Assembly (NCBI GenBank): GCA_040222875.1 | Contig: JAVKCG010000053.1 | Location: 434,001-498,000 of the forward strand | Length of the DNA: 64,000 bases | Direction: 5' to 3' | Origin: JAJCYL01 sp040222875 | GTDB taxonomy: Bacteria > Bacteroidota > Bacteroidia > Cytophagales > Cyclobacteriaceae | Shown: one piece after another, positions 7,996-16,400 of the stretch | Layout of the letters: every line of letters starts with the position of its first letter | Numbering within the stretch: the first letter of the stretch is position 1 | Position numbers and translations under genes: made by a program | The notes under the pieces: generated by a model | The model's database searches: none | The model's input: only the letters and a program-made list of their open reading frames with translations | Told to the model about the DNA's origin: nothing

Positions 7996-8403
7996 CTACA
8001 ATATCACTGGCCATAAAATCAAATCCACTCGCCGATTGCCGCTTCTGCCTCGATAGTCATTGTTGGTATAAAGGGGGTCTTCCTGACCGAAGTCTTTGAT
8101 GATGATTAGCTCTTCCGAAATCTCGTTGTCATTCAGCACTTCAATTACAGAGCGGCTACGCATCATGGAGAGCCATTCGTTATAGGCCTTGCCACCAATA
8201 TTGTCAGTGTGGCTGTAGATGGTAATCTGGTATTTGTTGACGTCAGCTATTGAGTCAACCGCCTGATGTATCATCCCCACTTGCTCATAGTCAATGTAAT
8301 AGCTACCCCCACCAAAAAAGATGCTGAGCCTGATCGGTTCGGTCTGAGCAGTTGCTCCAAGGGCCAGAGCCAGGAGCAGGAATATGGTAACGCATCGTTT
8401 CAA
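7996..8403 (-). CDS. small exported OmpA-domain protein
   Basis: A 135-residue protein with a clean signal peptide (residues 1-19, ending A-T-A-Q) followed almost at once by an OmpA C-terminal-like domain: I-T-I-Y-S-H-T-D-N-I-G at about 60-70, N-E-W-L-S-M-M-R-S-R-S-V near 75-86, and the C-terminal G-N-R-R-V-D-L-I-L. OmpA-like domains bind peptidoglycan from the periplasm. There is no beta barrel, so it is a soluble periplasmic version. The arginines and the T-D motif that contact diaminopimelate are present. It stands alone between the frameshifted lipoprotein and a divergent DUF3276 gene. Confidence 0.85.
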   Translation of the reverse strand: MKRCVTIFLLLALALGATAQTEPIRLSIFFGGGSYYIDYEQVGMIHQAVDSIADVNKYQITIYSHTDNIGGKAYNEWLSMMRSRSVIEVLNDNEISEELIIIKDFGQEDPLYTNNDYRGRSGNRRVDLILWPVIL

Positions 8404-8676
8404 TACATCGGGGCTATAACTTACTAATACTAATTTTAAGCAGATTAAGTTCTGAGATAAACCTTATGAATTTAGTAAAAAGCAAAATGTTTTTAAAATG
8501 CTGCTACCTGATGAGGGTTGCTATCGAAGTCAAACCCAATGACCGAAGCTCTCAAAAATCAATTCCATCAGTATTTTTCTATATTTAAAGGTTGTTTATC
8601 TATTTTTAAGACCAAATCACCAGTTTTTGAATTAGCATTAAACCTTAATTTCAAATACAAAACCTAATCAATCAAA

Positions 8677-9069
8677 GTGGAAGAGCACAACGACAAAGGA
8701 CGGAACGAAATTTACTCGGAGCGTGTGAGGGCCGGAAAAAGAACTTATTTCTTTGACATTAAATCAACCAGAAGCAACGACTACTACCTAACAATCACAG
8801 AAAGCAAGCGGAAGTATAAAGAGGATGGCTTCACTTATGAAAAGCACAAGATTTTCCTTTACAAGGAAGATTTTGAAAAGTTTGTGAATGCCTTGAACCA
8901 ATCCATCGATCATGTAAAGACAGAACTTTTACCTGGGGTTGATTTCAATCATTTTGAAAAAAATGAGAATGAGCCAACCTCCACTGAAACCCCCAAAACT
9001 GAAGAAGCTACAGCTGAAGTTGAGGCAGAGAGCTCAGATGAGGGCAATTCAGATCTCAAGTGGGATTAA
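8677..9069 (+). CDS. DUF3276 / PUR-like nucleic-acid-binding protein
   Basis: A 130-residue protein. The first 85 residues match the DUF3276 family, a Bacteroidota and Spirochaetes group related to the PUR repeat that binds single-stranded DNA or RNA: I-Y-S-E-R-V-R-A-G-K-R-T-Y-F-F-D at about 12-27 and Y-L-T-I-T-E-S-K around 36-43. The C-terminal 35 residues are acidic, E/T-rich and probably disordered. A TAA lies in frame just upstream, so the GTG at 8677 is the first usable start. A strong terminator follows at 9094. Its role in this lineage is unknown. Confidence 0.88.
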   Translation: MEEHNDKGRNEIYSERVRAGKRTYFFDIKSTRSNDYYLTITESKRKYKEDGFTYEKHKIFLYKEDFEKFVNALNQSIDHVKTELLPGVDFNHFEKNENEPTSTETPKTEEATAEVEAESSDEGNSDLKWD

Positions 9070-9093
9070 ACATTTGAATCTATTAGATATTCG

Positions 9094-9129
9094 AAGCCCT
9101 TGGTTGGATGGCCAAGGGCTTTATTTTTG
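9094..9129 (+). terminator. rho-independent terminator after the DUF3276 gene
   Basis: A perfect 9-bp stem AGCCCTTGG (9095-9103) / CCAAGGGCT (9112-9120), extended by an A-T pair, with an 8-base loop and followed by TTATTTTT. Confidence 0.85.
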
Positions 9130-9138
9130 TCAACCACC

Positions 9139-10227
9139 ATGGTCAGAAGACTCATTATATATAGCGTAATACTTGGGCTGATCATCATATTCGTGGGCTG
9201 GTACTTCGCCAACATCCTCCTTTATGTTGTCGTCTCCATTGTGTTGGCCACCATCCTTCGGCCATTGACCAACAGTCTTTCCAGGTTGCATATTATGGGC
9301 GTTCATATGCCCAGGGTCATTGCCATAATGCTGTCATTCACCGTCATCATCGGCTTTCTTGCCTTGTTTGCAGTGCTGTTTGTGCCACTAGTTTCAGAGC
9401 AGGTACAGGTTCTGTCGCAGATTAATTATGATAAAGTTCTACAAACAGTTTCTTTACCTCTTGGAGGATTGGAAGCTTTCTTACTGGAAAATGACTTAAT
9501 AGACGGTGAAAGAGGGGTAATACTGGAAACCCTGAGGGAGAATTTTCTCATTGTTTTGGGCCAGATCGATTTTTCGGCAGTTTTAAACGATCTTATTGCC
9601 TTTACTGGTAATTTTTTTGTGGGCATGCTGGCAACTGGATTTATCACTTTTTTCCTTTTATATGAGAATGGCCTGATCCGAAAGCAGATAATCAACATCA
9701 TTCCAAATCAGTATTTTGAATTACTCATAGCAGCTCTTTTTAAAGTAGAAAGATTGCTTTCAAACTACTTATTGGGGCTGTTGTTCCAGATGTTTTCCAT
9801 CTTTTCCATTGCCGCAATCGGGTTGTCAATTTTCGGTGTAAAATATGCCCTGACAATTGCACTTTTCGCCGCATTTGCCAACCTGATCCCTTATTTGGGG
9901 CCCATGCTGGGGGCTACTTTTGGAATTATTGTTGGGCTCTCCACCAGCGGTGATCCCTTCGTTTCCAATGCTTCAGTTTTTCTGGTTTTAAAAATTCTGG
10001 CCGTTTTTGGAACTGTTCAGGCAACTGACAATGTGTTGTTGCAACCACTCATCTTTTCAAAGAGTGTGAAAGCTCATCCGCTGGAGATTTTTGTAATTAT
10101 ATTTGCGGGCGCAAACATAGCTGGCATCACAGGAATGATAGCTGCGATACCTGTCTATACCATTTTGCGGGTCACGTCTGTTGAAATATTAGGTGGCCTT
10201 AGTAAATACCAAATCTTTAAATCTTAA
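9139..10227 (+). CDS. AI-2E family transporter (YdiK/TqsA-like permease)
   Basis: A 362-residue integral membrane protein of the AI-2E exporter superfamily. It has N-terminal hydrophobic helices (about 5-75), a long amphipathic extracytoplasmic section, then clustered helices with the family signature A-A-F-A-N-L-I-P-Y-L-G-P-M-L-G-A in the second half. Members export autoinducer-2 or act as sodium/proton antiporters; the substrate here is not predictable. The ATG at 9139 is preferred because an earlier in-frame TTG lies inside the terminator hairpin of the previous gene. The ychF start follows five bases after its stop, so cotranscription is likely. Confidence 0.88.
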   Translation: MVRRLIIYSVILGLIIIFVGWYFANILLYVVVSIVLATILRPLTNSLSRLHIMGVHMPRVIAIMLSFTVIIGFLALFAVLFVPLVSEQVQVLSQINYDKVLQTVSLPLGGLEAFLLENDLIDGERGVILETLRENFLIVLGQIDFSAVLNDLIAFTGNFFVGMLATGFITFFLLYENGLIRKQIINIIPNQYFELLIAALFKVERLLSNYLLGLLFQMFSIFSIAAIGLSIFGVKYALTIALFAAFANLIPYLGPMLGATFGIIVGLSTSGDPFVSNASVFLVLKILAVFGTVQATDNVLLQPLIFSKSVKAHPLEIFVIIFAGANIAGITGMIAAIPVYTILRVTSVEILGGLSKYQIFKS

Positions 10228-10232
10228 AGTAA

Positions 10233-11327
10233 ATGGCCCTAAAATGTGGCATAGTTGGCCTTCCAAATGTTGGGAAGTCTACCCTTTTTAATGCAATCAG
10301 CTCTGCGAAAGCTGAAGCGGCAAATTTCCCTTTTTGTACCATTGAGCCCAATGTTGGGGTGGTTTCAGTGCCTGATGAAAGGCTCCGGATTCTGGAAGAA
10401 CTTGCCTCACCTGAAAAAGTCATTCCTACAATAATTGAGTTTGTAGATATCGCTGGTCTTGTGAAAGGTGCTTCGAAAGGAGAGGGGCTTGGCAACCAGT
10501 TTTTGGCAAATATTCGGGAGGTTGACGCCATTATTCATGTTATCAGGTGTTTTGAAGATGACAATGTGGTGCATGTAGCCGGAACAGTAGACCCGGTTTT
10601 TGATAAGCTGGTGATAGATACCGAGTTGCAGCTCAAAGATCTGGAGTCAATCGAAAAGCGCATCCAGCGGGTTGAAAAAACAGCTAAATCTGGGGATAAG
10701 GAAGCGAAGAAAGAATTGGAGGTTGCCCAAAAGATTAAGGCCCACCTGGAAGCTGAACAGAATGTTCGGACTTTGGAATTGGCTTCCGATGAACGCAAGA
10801 TCACACAAACACTCCAGTTGCTGACAGCCAAGCCAATCATATACGCAGCTAATGTTGATGAAGGCTCCATTAATTCAGGCAACAAATTCGTCGATGCTTT
10901 AAAAGAAGAAGTTTCTAAAGAGCAAGCTGAATTGGTGATGGTTTCGGCCTCAATAGAGTCACAGATTGCAGAACTGGACGATGAGGAAAAAGAGATGTTT
11001 CTTGACGAATACGGACTCAAAGAATCCGGTTTGGAAAAGCTGATCAGGGCTTCCTATTCTATCCTTGATTTGATTACTTACTTCACCGCAGGCCCTAAAG
11101 AGGTACGGGCCTGGACAATCAAAAAAGGTTGGAAAGCTCCACAGGCAGCAGGTGTCATCCATACTGATTTTGAAAAAGGCTTCATCAAAGCCGAAGTCAT
11201 CAAGCTGGACGATTATCAACAATTCAAGACCGAGAACGGCTGCAAGGAGGCTGGAAAACTAGCGATTGAAGGCAAGGAGTATGTTGTGAAAGATGGTGAT
11301 GTGATGCACTTTAGGTTTAATGTGTAG
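10233..11327 (+). CDS. ychF: ribosome-binding ATPase YchF (Obg family)
   Basis: A 364-residue universally conserved P-loop ATPase. The Walker A is G-L-P-N-V-G-K-S at 9-16, the switch region D-I-A-G-L-V-K-G-A-S lies near 69-78, and the G4 motif reads N-V-D-E instead of N-K-x-D, which explains ATP rather than GTP preference in this family. A coiled-coil helical insertion follows, then a C-terminal TGS domain (about 280-364) ending M-H-F-R-F-N-V. It associates with ribosomes and has been linked to oxidative-stress responses in other bacteria. Length and start fit family norms. Several long antisense frames here are codon-bias shadows. Confidence 0.97.
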   Translation: MALKCGIVGLPNVGKSTLFNAISSAKAEAANFPFCTIEPNVGVVSVPDERLRILEELASPEKVIPTIIEFVDIAGLVKGASKGEGLGNQFLANIREVDAIIHVIRCFEDDNVVHVAGTVDPVFDKLVIDTELQLKDLESIEKRIQRVEKTAKSGDKEAKKELEVAQKIKAHLEAEQNVRTLELASDERKITQTLQLLTAKPIIYAANVDEGSINSGNKFVDALKEEVSKEQAELVMVSASIESQIAELDDEEKEMFLDEYGLKESGLEKLIRASYSILDLITYFTAGPKEVRAWTIKKGWKAPQAAGVIHTDFEKGFIKAEVIKLDDYQQFKTENGCKEAGKLAIEGKEYVVKDGDVMHFRFNV

Positions 11328-11332
11328 TTGTG

Positions 11333-11475
11333 CCAGGATGCATGGGATCCCCGACTCGCTGGCGCTCTCGGGGATGACGGCAGTATAAGTATCTCCTCGA
11401 AATCCGTTAGCTCACATTGCCGAACAACCGTCATTCCCTTGCGAGTGACTGGAAGGAACGAGACTTGGGAATCTT
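11333..11475. repeat. inverted pair of GC-rich palindromic intergenic repeats
   Basis: Two related units face each other. The left one contains GGGATCCCCGACTCGC and ends CGGGGATGACGG. The right one begins CCGTCATTCCC and ends TTGGGAATC, i.e. the same kind of unit inverted. This looks like an interspersed intergenic element, and it sits between ychF and the convergent NHL gene. It contains no coding frame of note. Confidence 0.6.
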
Positions 11476-11496
11476 TATCCTTTCAACCTATCCCCA

Positions 11497-11534
11497 ACAA
11501 AAAAAACGCAGGGTCGGCCAAACTCCAACCCTGC
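11497..11534 (-). terminator. terminator of the NHL-repeat lipoprotein gene
   Basis: On the minus strand GCAGGGT/ACCCTGC (11508-11514 and 11528-11534) forms a 7-bp stem with a 13-base loop, followed by eight or more T in the minus direction. Confidence 0.75.
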
Positions 11535-11545
11535 TTCAACCGCCC

Positions 11546-12745
11546 TCATTCAGCAGGACTGATTACCCTAAGGCGTCCGTTACCTGAAGGGGATACCTCT
11601 GCTACATAAACGTGTTTTCCATCAGGTGAAATGCCAACACCAAGAGGGAAAGAGAATGATGCCTGATTGGCAAAACCATCAACATTGCCCCTGGCTCCCG
11701 TACCTGCCAAAAGGATGAATTCCTTGGTGTTTTTATCTACTCTATAAATTTTGTTTCCATTGGGGTTTGAGACATAAAGGAAATTTCTTGAAATGAATAT
11801 CGGCCCCAGGTTTCTAACTGGCAGCGTTGTGAACAAACTTACTGTTCCATCGGCTGCTACATGACTGATGTTGCCATCAAACCAATTCGAGACATAGAAA
11901 GTTCCACCGCCCCGATCATAGGTGATTCCAGAAGCTTTGTTGAAAGAACCGCCCTGAGCAAATACAGATTTCTGGCCGTCGGGAGTGATTTTTATCATGC
12001 TGTTGGTTGGCGGTTCCATTACATAAAAATTGCCATCATTATCAATTTCCAATCCTGATGCTTCCTGAATACCAGAAGCTATTTTTTGGGTCGTCCCATC
12101 CTGTAAAATTTTAGTGACAATTCTTGGCGCATTCCAGCCAGTAACGTACAGGTTGCCGTCCCTATCTAACTGGCTACCTACTGGCCAAGATGGCAATCCT
12201 GCTGCAAACTGCGATACCTCACTGCCGTCGGGTGACACTTTGTAGATTGTGGTTCCATTCCATTGATTTAGCTTACCGTTGCTGTTCACATAGATGTAGC
12301 CGTCCTTGTCAACAGATACGCCGTCGTTGCCTGGGAAATCTTTCACCAAAGTGGTGACAATAAAATCCGGCTTATCCATTTGGGTGATAGTTACCAGCCA
12401 ATCAGAGCTTGCTCCATCCGCAGATTCAACCCGATAGGTTATGGGTGCTGAAAAATCGTTGACTGTGACTCCTGACTCTTGCTGAACATTTCCGATGAAG
12501 GCTGTTGCGTCCGGGGAGAGCCCGAAACTTGCCGTCAGTTTGGTGATATCGGCATCGAAAGAAATGGTGACATTAATTTGCCGTGTTTCACTTAAAAGTT
12601 CAGTTTGCCCCTCCTGATGAACCATTATGCTGTAAGCCAGGAATTTTGTGTTTTCCAAGCCAGGACTGGAATCATCCCCACAGGAAAACAAGCTCCATAA
12701 ACTTATGATTGTAAATATTGAAGTCATAGAAAATTGTGGTTTCAT
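11546..12745 (-). CDS. NHL-repeat beta-propeller lipoprotein
   Basis: A 399-residue exported lipoprotein. ATG 12745 is chosen because it gives a normal lipoprotein signal with lipobox L-F-S-C followed by G-D-D; an upstream in-frame ATG would add 25 unlikely residues. Residues about 30-125 form a beta-sandwich module ending S-S-D-W-L-V-T-I-T, resembling the N-terminal domains of Bacteroidota surface lipoproteins. The rest holds about five NHL-like repeats with the pattern D-x-D-G-N-x-Y-V-x-x (for example D-R-D-G-N-L-Y-V-T-G), forming a propeller. The final part contains the S-P-D-G-K-H-V-Y-V-A-E blade. It may bind glycans or peptides; no enzymatic motif is visible. Confidence 0.85.
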   Translation of the reverse strand: MKPQFSMTSIFTIISLWSLFSCGDDSSPGLENTKFLAYSIMVHQEGQTELLSETRQINVTISFDADITKLTASFGLSPDATAFIGNVQQESGVTVNDFSAPITYRVESADGASSDWLVTITQMDKPDFIVTTLVKDFPGNDGVSVDKDGYIYVNSNGKLNQWNGTTIYKVSPDGSEVSQFAAGLPSWPVGSQLDRDGNLYVTGWNAPRIVTKILQDGTTQKIASGIQEASGLEIDNDGNFYVMEPPTNSMIKITPDGQKSVFAQGGSFNKASGITYDRGGGTFYVSNWFDGNISHVAADGTVSLFTTLPVRNLGPIFISRNFLYVSNPNGNKIYRVDKNTKEFILLAGTGARGNVDGFANQASFSFPLGVGISPDGKHVYVAEVSPSGNGRLRVISPAE

Positions 12746-12913
12746 GGTAATGAGTTTTTTTGACCTTGAAACCCCAAGGGTAAAATTGAACCTACCAAAG
12801 ATTGGCGTGGTGCGGTTCATTTAAGCCGAGATGAACCACTAAGGGCTTGTAAGAGGCTTTGAGAAAGGGCAAATATCACCTCCTATTTTGATTACAGCTT
12901 AAATTGCAAGCTC

Positions 12914-14032
12914 ATGGATTTCAATATTACTATCTGGTCTTTGTTGCTTCTTTTTGGATCATTCCAGGCTGGAATCCTGTTTTTTATTCTCTTGTTTCAA
13001 AAGCATGGCAATAGAGTTTCACAGGTCATTTTGGCGGTTTTGATGATGGTTTTCGCTACTATCATGTTTGATCACAGCCTTAGATTGTCTCAGTTGTACA
13101 AGACATTTCCTCATGGGCTTTACATCAGCGATGCCTTGTGGTTTTTGTTAGCGCCGCTCATTTGGCTTTACCTGAAAAAGAGGGTTGGGGATAGTCTATT
13201 GAAATGGTGGGATAGCCTTCATTTGATTCCATTTATCTATATGAGCCATTTGTTCTGGCCCACTTTGACGGCTCCGGTTGATATGAAGCTGAGGTTCTTT
13301 GAGGCCTTTCTGGCAAGTGGTAGAATTCATTCGTGGGGAGTGAAGGTGATCATTTTGGTTATGATGATCCAGATAATTGGATATTTGGTGGCTTCACTCA
13401 AGATGCTTTTACAATATGAGCGGAAGTACCGACAAATGGCATCAGGTAACGAACTCCAGCATCTAATAAAGTTGCGCTGGACTGTGATGTTCTTTACAGC
13501 CTATTTTCTATTTGAATTTTCATTTTCGACTTACCGCAATTTCGCAGGTATCCAAAACCAATTCATCGAGAATTGGTCATTGGTGATGTGGACGGCTTTC
13601 CTTATTCTGCTCACGTTTACAGTTGTCAGGGATCCGAAGGCGGTTTTTGCTTCCCTGAAACCGATCAAGCCCAAATTTGAGGGTGACGATGCAACCGAAC
13701 TAAAAAACCGATTGGTCGCATTTATGAAATCCTCATTTCCGTTTCTCGATAACAGCCTGACATTACCTCAGTTGGCGGAGTCCATTCAAATCAGCGCAAG
13801 TCAGCTGTCTTTTTTGCTGAACAGCCACATGAAAACCTCTTTTTACGACTTTATTAACCGGCATAGGGTGCTGCATGCTGCCAATTTGCTGGACAATGGT
13901 GAACACAGGAAACTGTCCATTTTTGGAATTGCACAGGCCAGTGGTTTTAAGAGCAAGGCTTCATTCTATTCTTTTTTTAAGAAGGAATTTGGGGTAACAC
14001 CAACCAAGTATATTGAGCAGAAATCTACTTAA
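12914..14032 (+). CDS. membrane-anchored AraC family transcriptional regulator
   Basis: A 372-residue protein with about seven N-terminal hydrophobic helices (residues 5-245) and a C-terminal AraC helix-turn-helix pair (about 270-372). The second helix-turn-helix reads I-A-Q-A-S-G-F-K-S-K-A-S-F-Y-S-F-F-K-K-E-F-G and ends T-P-T-K-Y-I, the family signature. Such membrane-tethered AraC regulators are common in Bacteroidota; the membrane part is presumed to sense an envelope or extracellular signal. It is divergent from the NHL lipoprotein gene, which is a plausible target. Confidence 0.88.
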   Translation: MDFNITIWSLLLLFGSFQAGILFFILLFQKHGNRVSQVILAVLMMVFATIMFDHSLRLSQLYKTFPHGLYISDALWFLLAPLIWLYLKKRVGDSLLKWWDSLHLIPFIYMSHLFWPTLTAPVDMKLRFFEAFLASGRIHSWGVKVIILVMMIQIIGYLVASLKMLLQYERKYRQMASGNELQHLIKLRWTVMFFTAYFLFEFSFSTYRNFAGIQNQFIENWSLVMWTAFLILLTFTVVRDPKAVFASLKPIKPKFEGDDATELKNRLVAFMKSSFPFLDNSLTLPQLAESIQISASQLSFLLNSHMKTSFYDFINRHRVLHAANLLDNGEHRKLSIFGIAQASGFKSKASFYSFFKKEFGVTPTKYIEQKST

Positions 14033-14076
14033 GGATATTCTGATAAAAACGGATCATTTACTCAACCAGACTGGTA

Positions 14077-14724
14077 TCATGACTTTTTATTAAAGTATGT
14101 CCGTGGCGTGGTGCCAGTTTCCTTCTTAAATGCATTGTTAAAACTGGTTTTGTTTTTAAAACCCACATCATATGCAATTGACAGGAATGTCTGGTTATGA
14201 TGTTCGCCGGATTCCACAATTCGGATAAATTCATTGACCCGGTGACTATTCATAAAATTATTGAAAGACTTACCATATCTTTCATTGATTAGGCGGGATA
14301 CTGTATGTGAGTCGCTTTCAATGTATTCAGCTAACAATTGAAGGCTAAGCTCTGGTTGTGTATAAATTTTATCTTCAATTAAGTCCTCAAGTTTTGGTTG
14401 AATGCTATCAAGTTTATCATTAATAACCCTTGAATTTTTATATTTTTTAGAAGAAAATTTAAGCCCTGTAAAGAGACCTTGATCTGAGAGAAAAATGCTG
14501 TAAAAAGCCAGGTATGAAATAAATGGGATGGTAAGAAAAATGCAGTTAGACACATTGTCTGTTGATTGCCAGCAAAACATGGTTGGCCCAGTAATCAAAC
14601 TGATAAAAATGTAGATTGATACTCCTGTTGATGTGACAATTATCCAACGAGGGGCACATTGAAACTTTAGCAATGCTGTCAAAATTCCTGGTAATGATCC
14701 AAATAAAGCAAGGGCGGCAATCAT
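14077..14724 (-). CDS. short membrane-anchored AraC family regulator
   Basis: A 215-residue protein with three or four hydrophobic helices in the first 80 residues and an AraC DNA-binding domain at about 110-215 (I-A-Y-D-V-G-F-K-N-K-T-S-F-N-N-A-F-K-K-E, then T-P-R-T-Y-F). It is the same architecture as the gene at 12914 but about 155 residues shorter in the membrane part. A TAA lies in frame just upstream of ATG 14724, so the sequence gives no longer start. It may be a natural short form or a 5'-truncated paralogue. Confidence 0.82.
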   Translation of the reverse strand: MIAALALFGSLPGILTALLKFQCAPRWIIVTSTGVSIYIFISLITGPTMFCWQSTDNVSNCIFLTIPFISYLAFYSIFLSDQGLFTGLKFSSKKYKNSRVINDKLDSIQPKLEDLIEDKIYTQPELSLQLLAEYIESDSHTVSRLINERYGKSFNNFMNSHRVNEFIRIVESGEHHNQTFLSIAYDVGFKNKTSFNNAFKKETGTTPRTYFNKKS

Positions 14725-14847
14725 ATTGCTAATCGTTTTTTATTGCAGACTAATTGAGAGCGGACAACCTCTTTCAAGTCTGAGGGCAGATTCTTAAGAG
14801 GGTAAAAGTGTCCGCAGCTTTACCTAAAACCATTTATGACATTATCT

Positions 14848-14861
14848 ACCCTAATTTGGGT
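14848..14861. promoter_or_regulatory. palindromic site upstream of the LuxR-type regulator
   Basis: ACCCTAATTTGGGT, symmetric at six of seven base pairs, lies about 155 bases before the regulator gene. The core CCC-AATT-GGG resembles the larger palindrome at 15695-15721, although the spacing between the arms differs by one base. The rest of the gap between 14725 and 15015 shows nothing else clear. Confidence 0.35.
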
Positions 14862-15015
14862 TATAAGAATTTACAAAATCACTTGCTTTTCCCTACAATT
14901 TGAAAGGTCAATGAAAATTGGAAAGACGTCAGGATTTATGAAAACTGTCGATCCAATGTAGCGACTCGGCTTCCTTCAATGCTCAGAATATTAGTTGATC
15001 ATAAAACCAGATGCG

Positions 15016-15633
15016 ATGTTAAGGGTAGCAATAATTGATTCAAGCGATAACTGCAGGGAAATTACAAATGTTATCTGCGAAGCTGTAAATGGTATTTCTG
15101 TGGTTGGTTCATATGGGGATTACAGAACTGCAATTAGAAAAGTGGCAGCAACAAACCCGGAAGTCATGATAATTAAGTTCGGTGATTTTCGGTTTGATGA
15201 GATAGTAATTATTTCGTCTTTAAAAAAAGCGGTTCCTGATTCAAGGGTTTTACTGTTGGCGCCGGTTGATGATAATCGCTTAATACTGCAGGCTATTAAA
15301 GTTGGAGTAACCGGATATTTGCCGGTATCGGTTGAGTTACCTGAATTTACCAGGGCTATAAAAGGCTTGGTAAATGATGAACTGCCAATATGCAATGAAG
15401 TACTTGAAGTTATAATTAATCATCTCAATAGAAACCCGTCAAGCCCCTTGACTAAGAGAGAAATGCAGGTTTTAGATGAGATGGCACATGGCAAAAGTTA
15501 CAACTACATCGCTGAATCGCTCCAGATTGGAACGGAGACGGTGAAAACACATGTGAAGCATATCTATGACAAACTACAGGTCAATAACAAAGATGACGCA
15601 ATCAGAACAGCCAGAGAACAACGATTTATTTAG
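15016..15633 (+). CDS. LuxR/NarL-type regulator with a degenerate receiver domain
   Basis: A 205-residue protein with response-regulator architecture: receiver-like domain at 1-120 and LuxR helix-turn-helix at about 140-205 (L-T-K-R-E-M-Q-V-L-D-E-M-A-H-G-K, then T-V-K-T-H-V-K-H-I-Y-D-K-L). The phosphoacceptor position in beta strand 3 (V-M-I-I-K, residue 54) is lysine instead of aspartate. The conserved lysine of G-Y-L-x-K is replaced by valine (residue 104). It therefore should not be controlled by ordinary phosphorylation. ATG 15016 is preferred over an in-frame TTG at 14995. No kinase gene is adjacent. Palindromes lie on both sides of the gene. Confidence 0.88.
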   Translation: MLRVAIIDSSDNCREITNVICEAVNGISVVGSYGDYRTAIRKVAATNPEVMIIKFGDFRFDEIVIISSLKKAVPDSRVLLLAPVDDNRLILQAIKVGVTGYLPVSVELPEFTRAIKGLVNDELPICNEVLEVIINHLNRNPSSPLTKREMQVLDEMAHGKSYNYIAESLQIGTETVKTHVKHIYDKLQVNNKDDAIRTAREQRFI

Positions 15634-15694
15634 GGGTTAGCTACTACAGTTCGATTTTGAAGCTTTACAAGGGTAGAGCTAATAAATCGAGATG

Positions 15695-15721
15695 ATATAT
15701 CCCCAATTATTGGGGGTATAT
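15695..15721. promoter_or_regulatory. long palindromic operator candidate before the 154-residue lipoprotein gene
   Basis: CCCCAAT (15701-15707), one central base, ATTGGGG (15709-15715). The symmetry continues outward as TATA on both sides after one mismatch. The site lies 43 bases before the ATG at 15764, next to an AT-rich likely promoter. The adjacent LuxR-type regulator is a natural candidate to bind it. Confidence 0.5.
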
Positions 15722-15763
15722 GGTATAAAAAAATTATAATAATAACATTATAATATTCAAACT

Positions 15764-16228
15764 ATGAAAGGACTAAATACAGTTACAGCTTGTAGTATTG
15801 TTGTCATTAGTTGCTTGGTATTTGCACCATCTTGCGGTGAAAGTGCTGAGGACAAGATGCCGGATAATACTACGGAAGAATTTATGATTGATGGCATTTG
15901 GAGCGGCATCTTTAGAAGTAATTTATTCCCAAATGGGAACGCCTACACATTTGATCTGGCCCAAACAGGTAACAACAAATACGGAGGCAAAGTTTATGCT
16001 ACCTCTGGGACTGTTTCATGCTGCGGTGGTCCAGATGATGGGTCTGTGAGCCTTACAATTGTTAATGATTCCATTGATTTTAAGATCATTTCAGGAGTAA
16101 TGGATTGTCCTGGTATTTTCGAAGGAGTTGGAATTTTCGAAGTTCAGGAAAAAATGGTTTTGACTTTTTCAGGAAACGACTGCGACGGCGATCATGAAGA
16201 TGGTAACCTGACATTATTTAAAAGGTGA
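15764..16228 (+). CDS. small lipoprotein of unknown function
   Basis: A 154-residue protein with a lipoprotein-type signal (hydrophobic stretch at about 8-22, then A-P-S-C-G, Cys24). After a short acidic linker comes a beta-rich domain that begins D-G-I-W-S-G-I-F and ends G-N-L-T-L-F-K-R, with four cysteines (a CC pair in S-C-C-G-G, then one each in M-D-C-P and N-D-C-D) that could form disulfides outside the cytoplasm. The pattern suggests a small beta barrel, but no family is recognised. Located between the LuxR-type regulator and the SusC operon. Confidence 0.75.
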   Translation: MKGLNTVTACSIVVISCLVFAPSCGESAEDKMPDNTTEEFMIDGIWSGIFRSNLFPNGNAYTFDLAQTGNNKYGGKVYATSGTVSCCGGPDDGSVSLTIVNDSIDFKIISGVMDCPGIFEGVGIFEVQEKMVLTFSGNDCDGDHEDGNLTLFKR

Positions 16229-16400
16229 GGGGAGATCTAAGAGTTAACCCATAACATGCTTTTATGTGCAACTACAGCAGTTATTGGCATCAAAGGTCAA
16301 ATTCATCCCTAATTTCTCGTGTTTTTGTGCAGTTAGGCTTTAGAGAATTTTGAATTGGCTCAAAATGGGCCTTTCAATGTTTCACTTTAAAGCTCAAATA

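Noticed and set aside
9100..9138. An earlier TTG start for the AI-2E transporter
   Set aside because: The codon lies inside a perfect terminator hairpin of the preceding gene; ATG 9139 begins directly before the first hydrophobic helix.
10217..11434. Long open frames antisense to ychF
   Set aside because: ychF is unmistakable and full length. The opposing frames are serine/leucine-rich mirror images of its codons without any family features.
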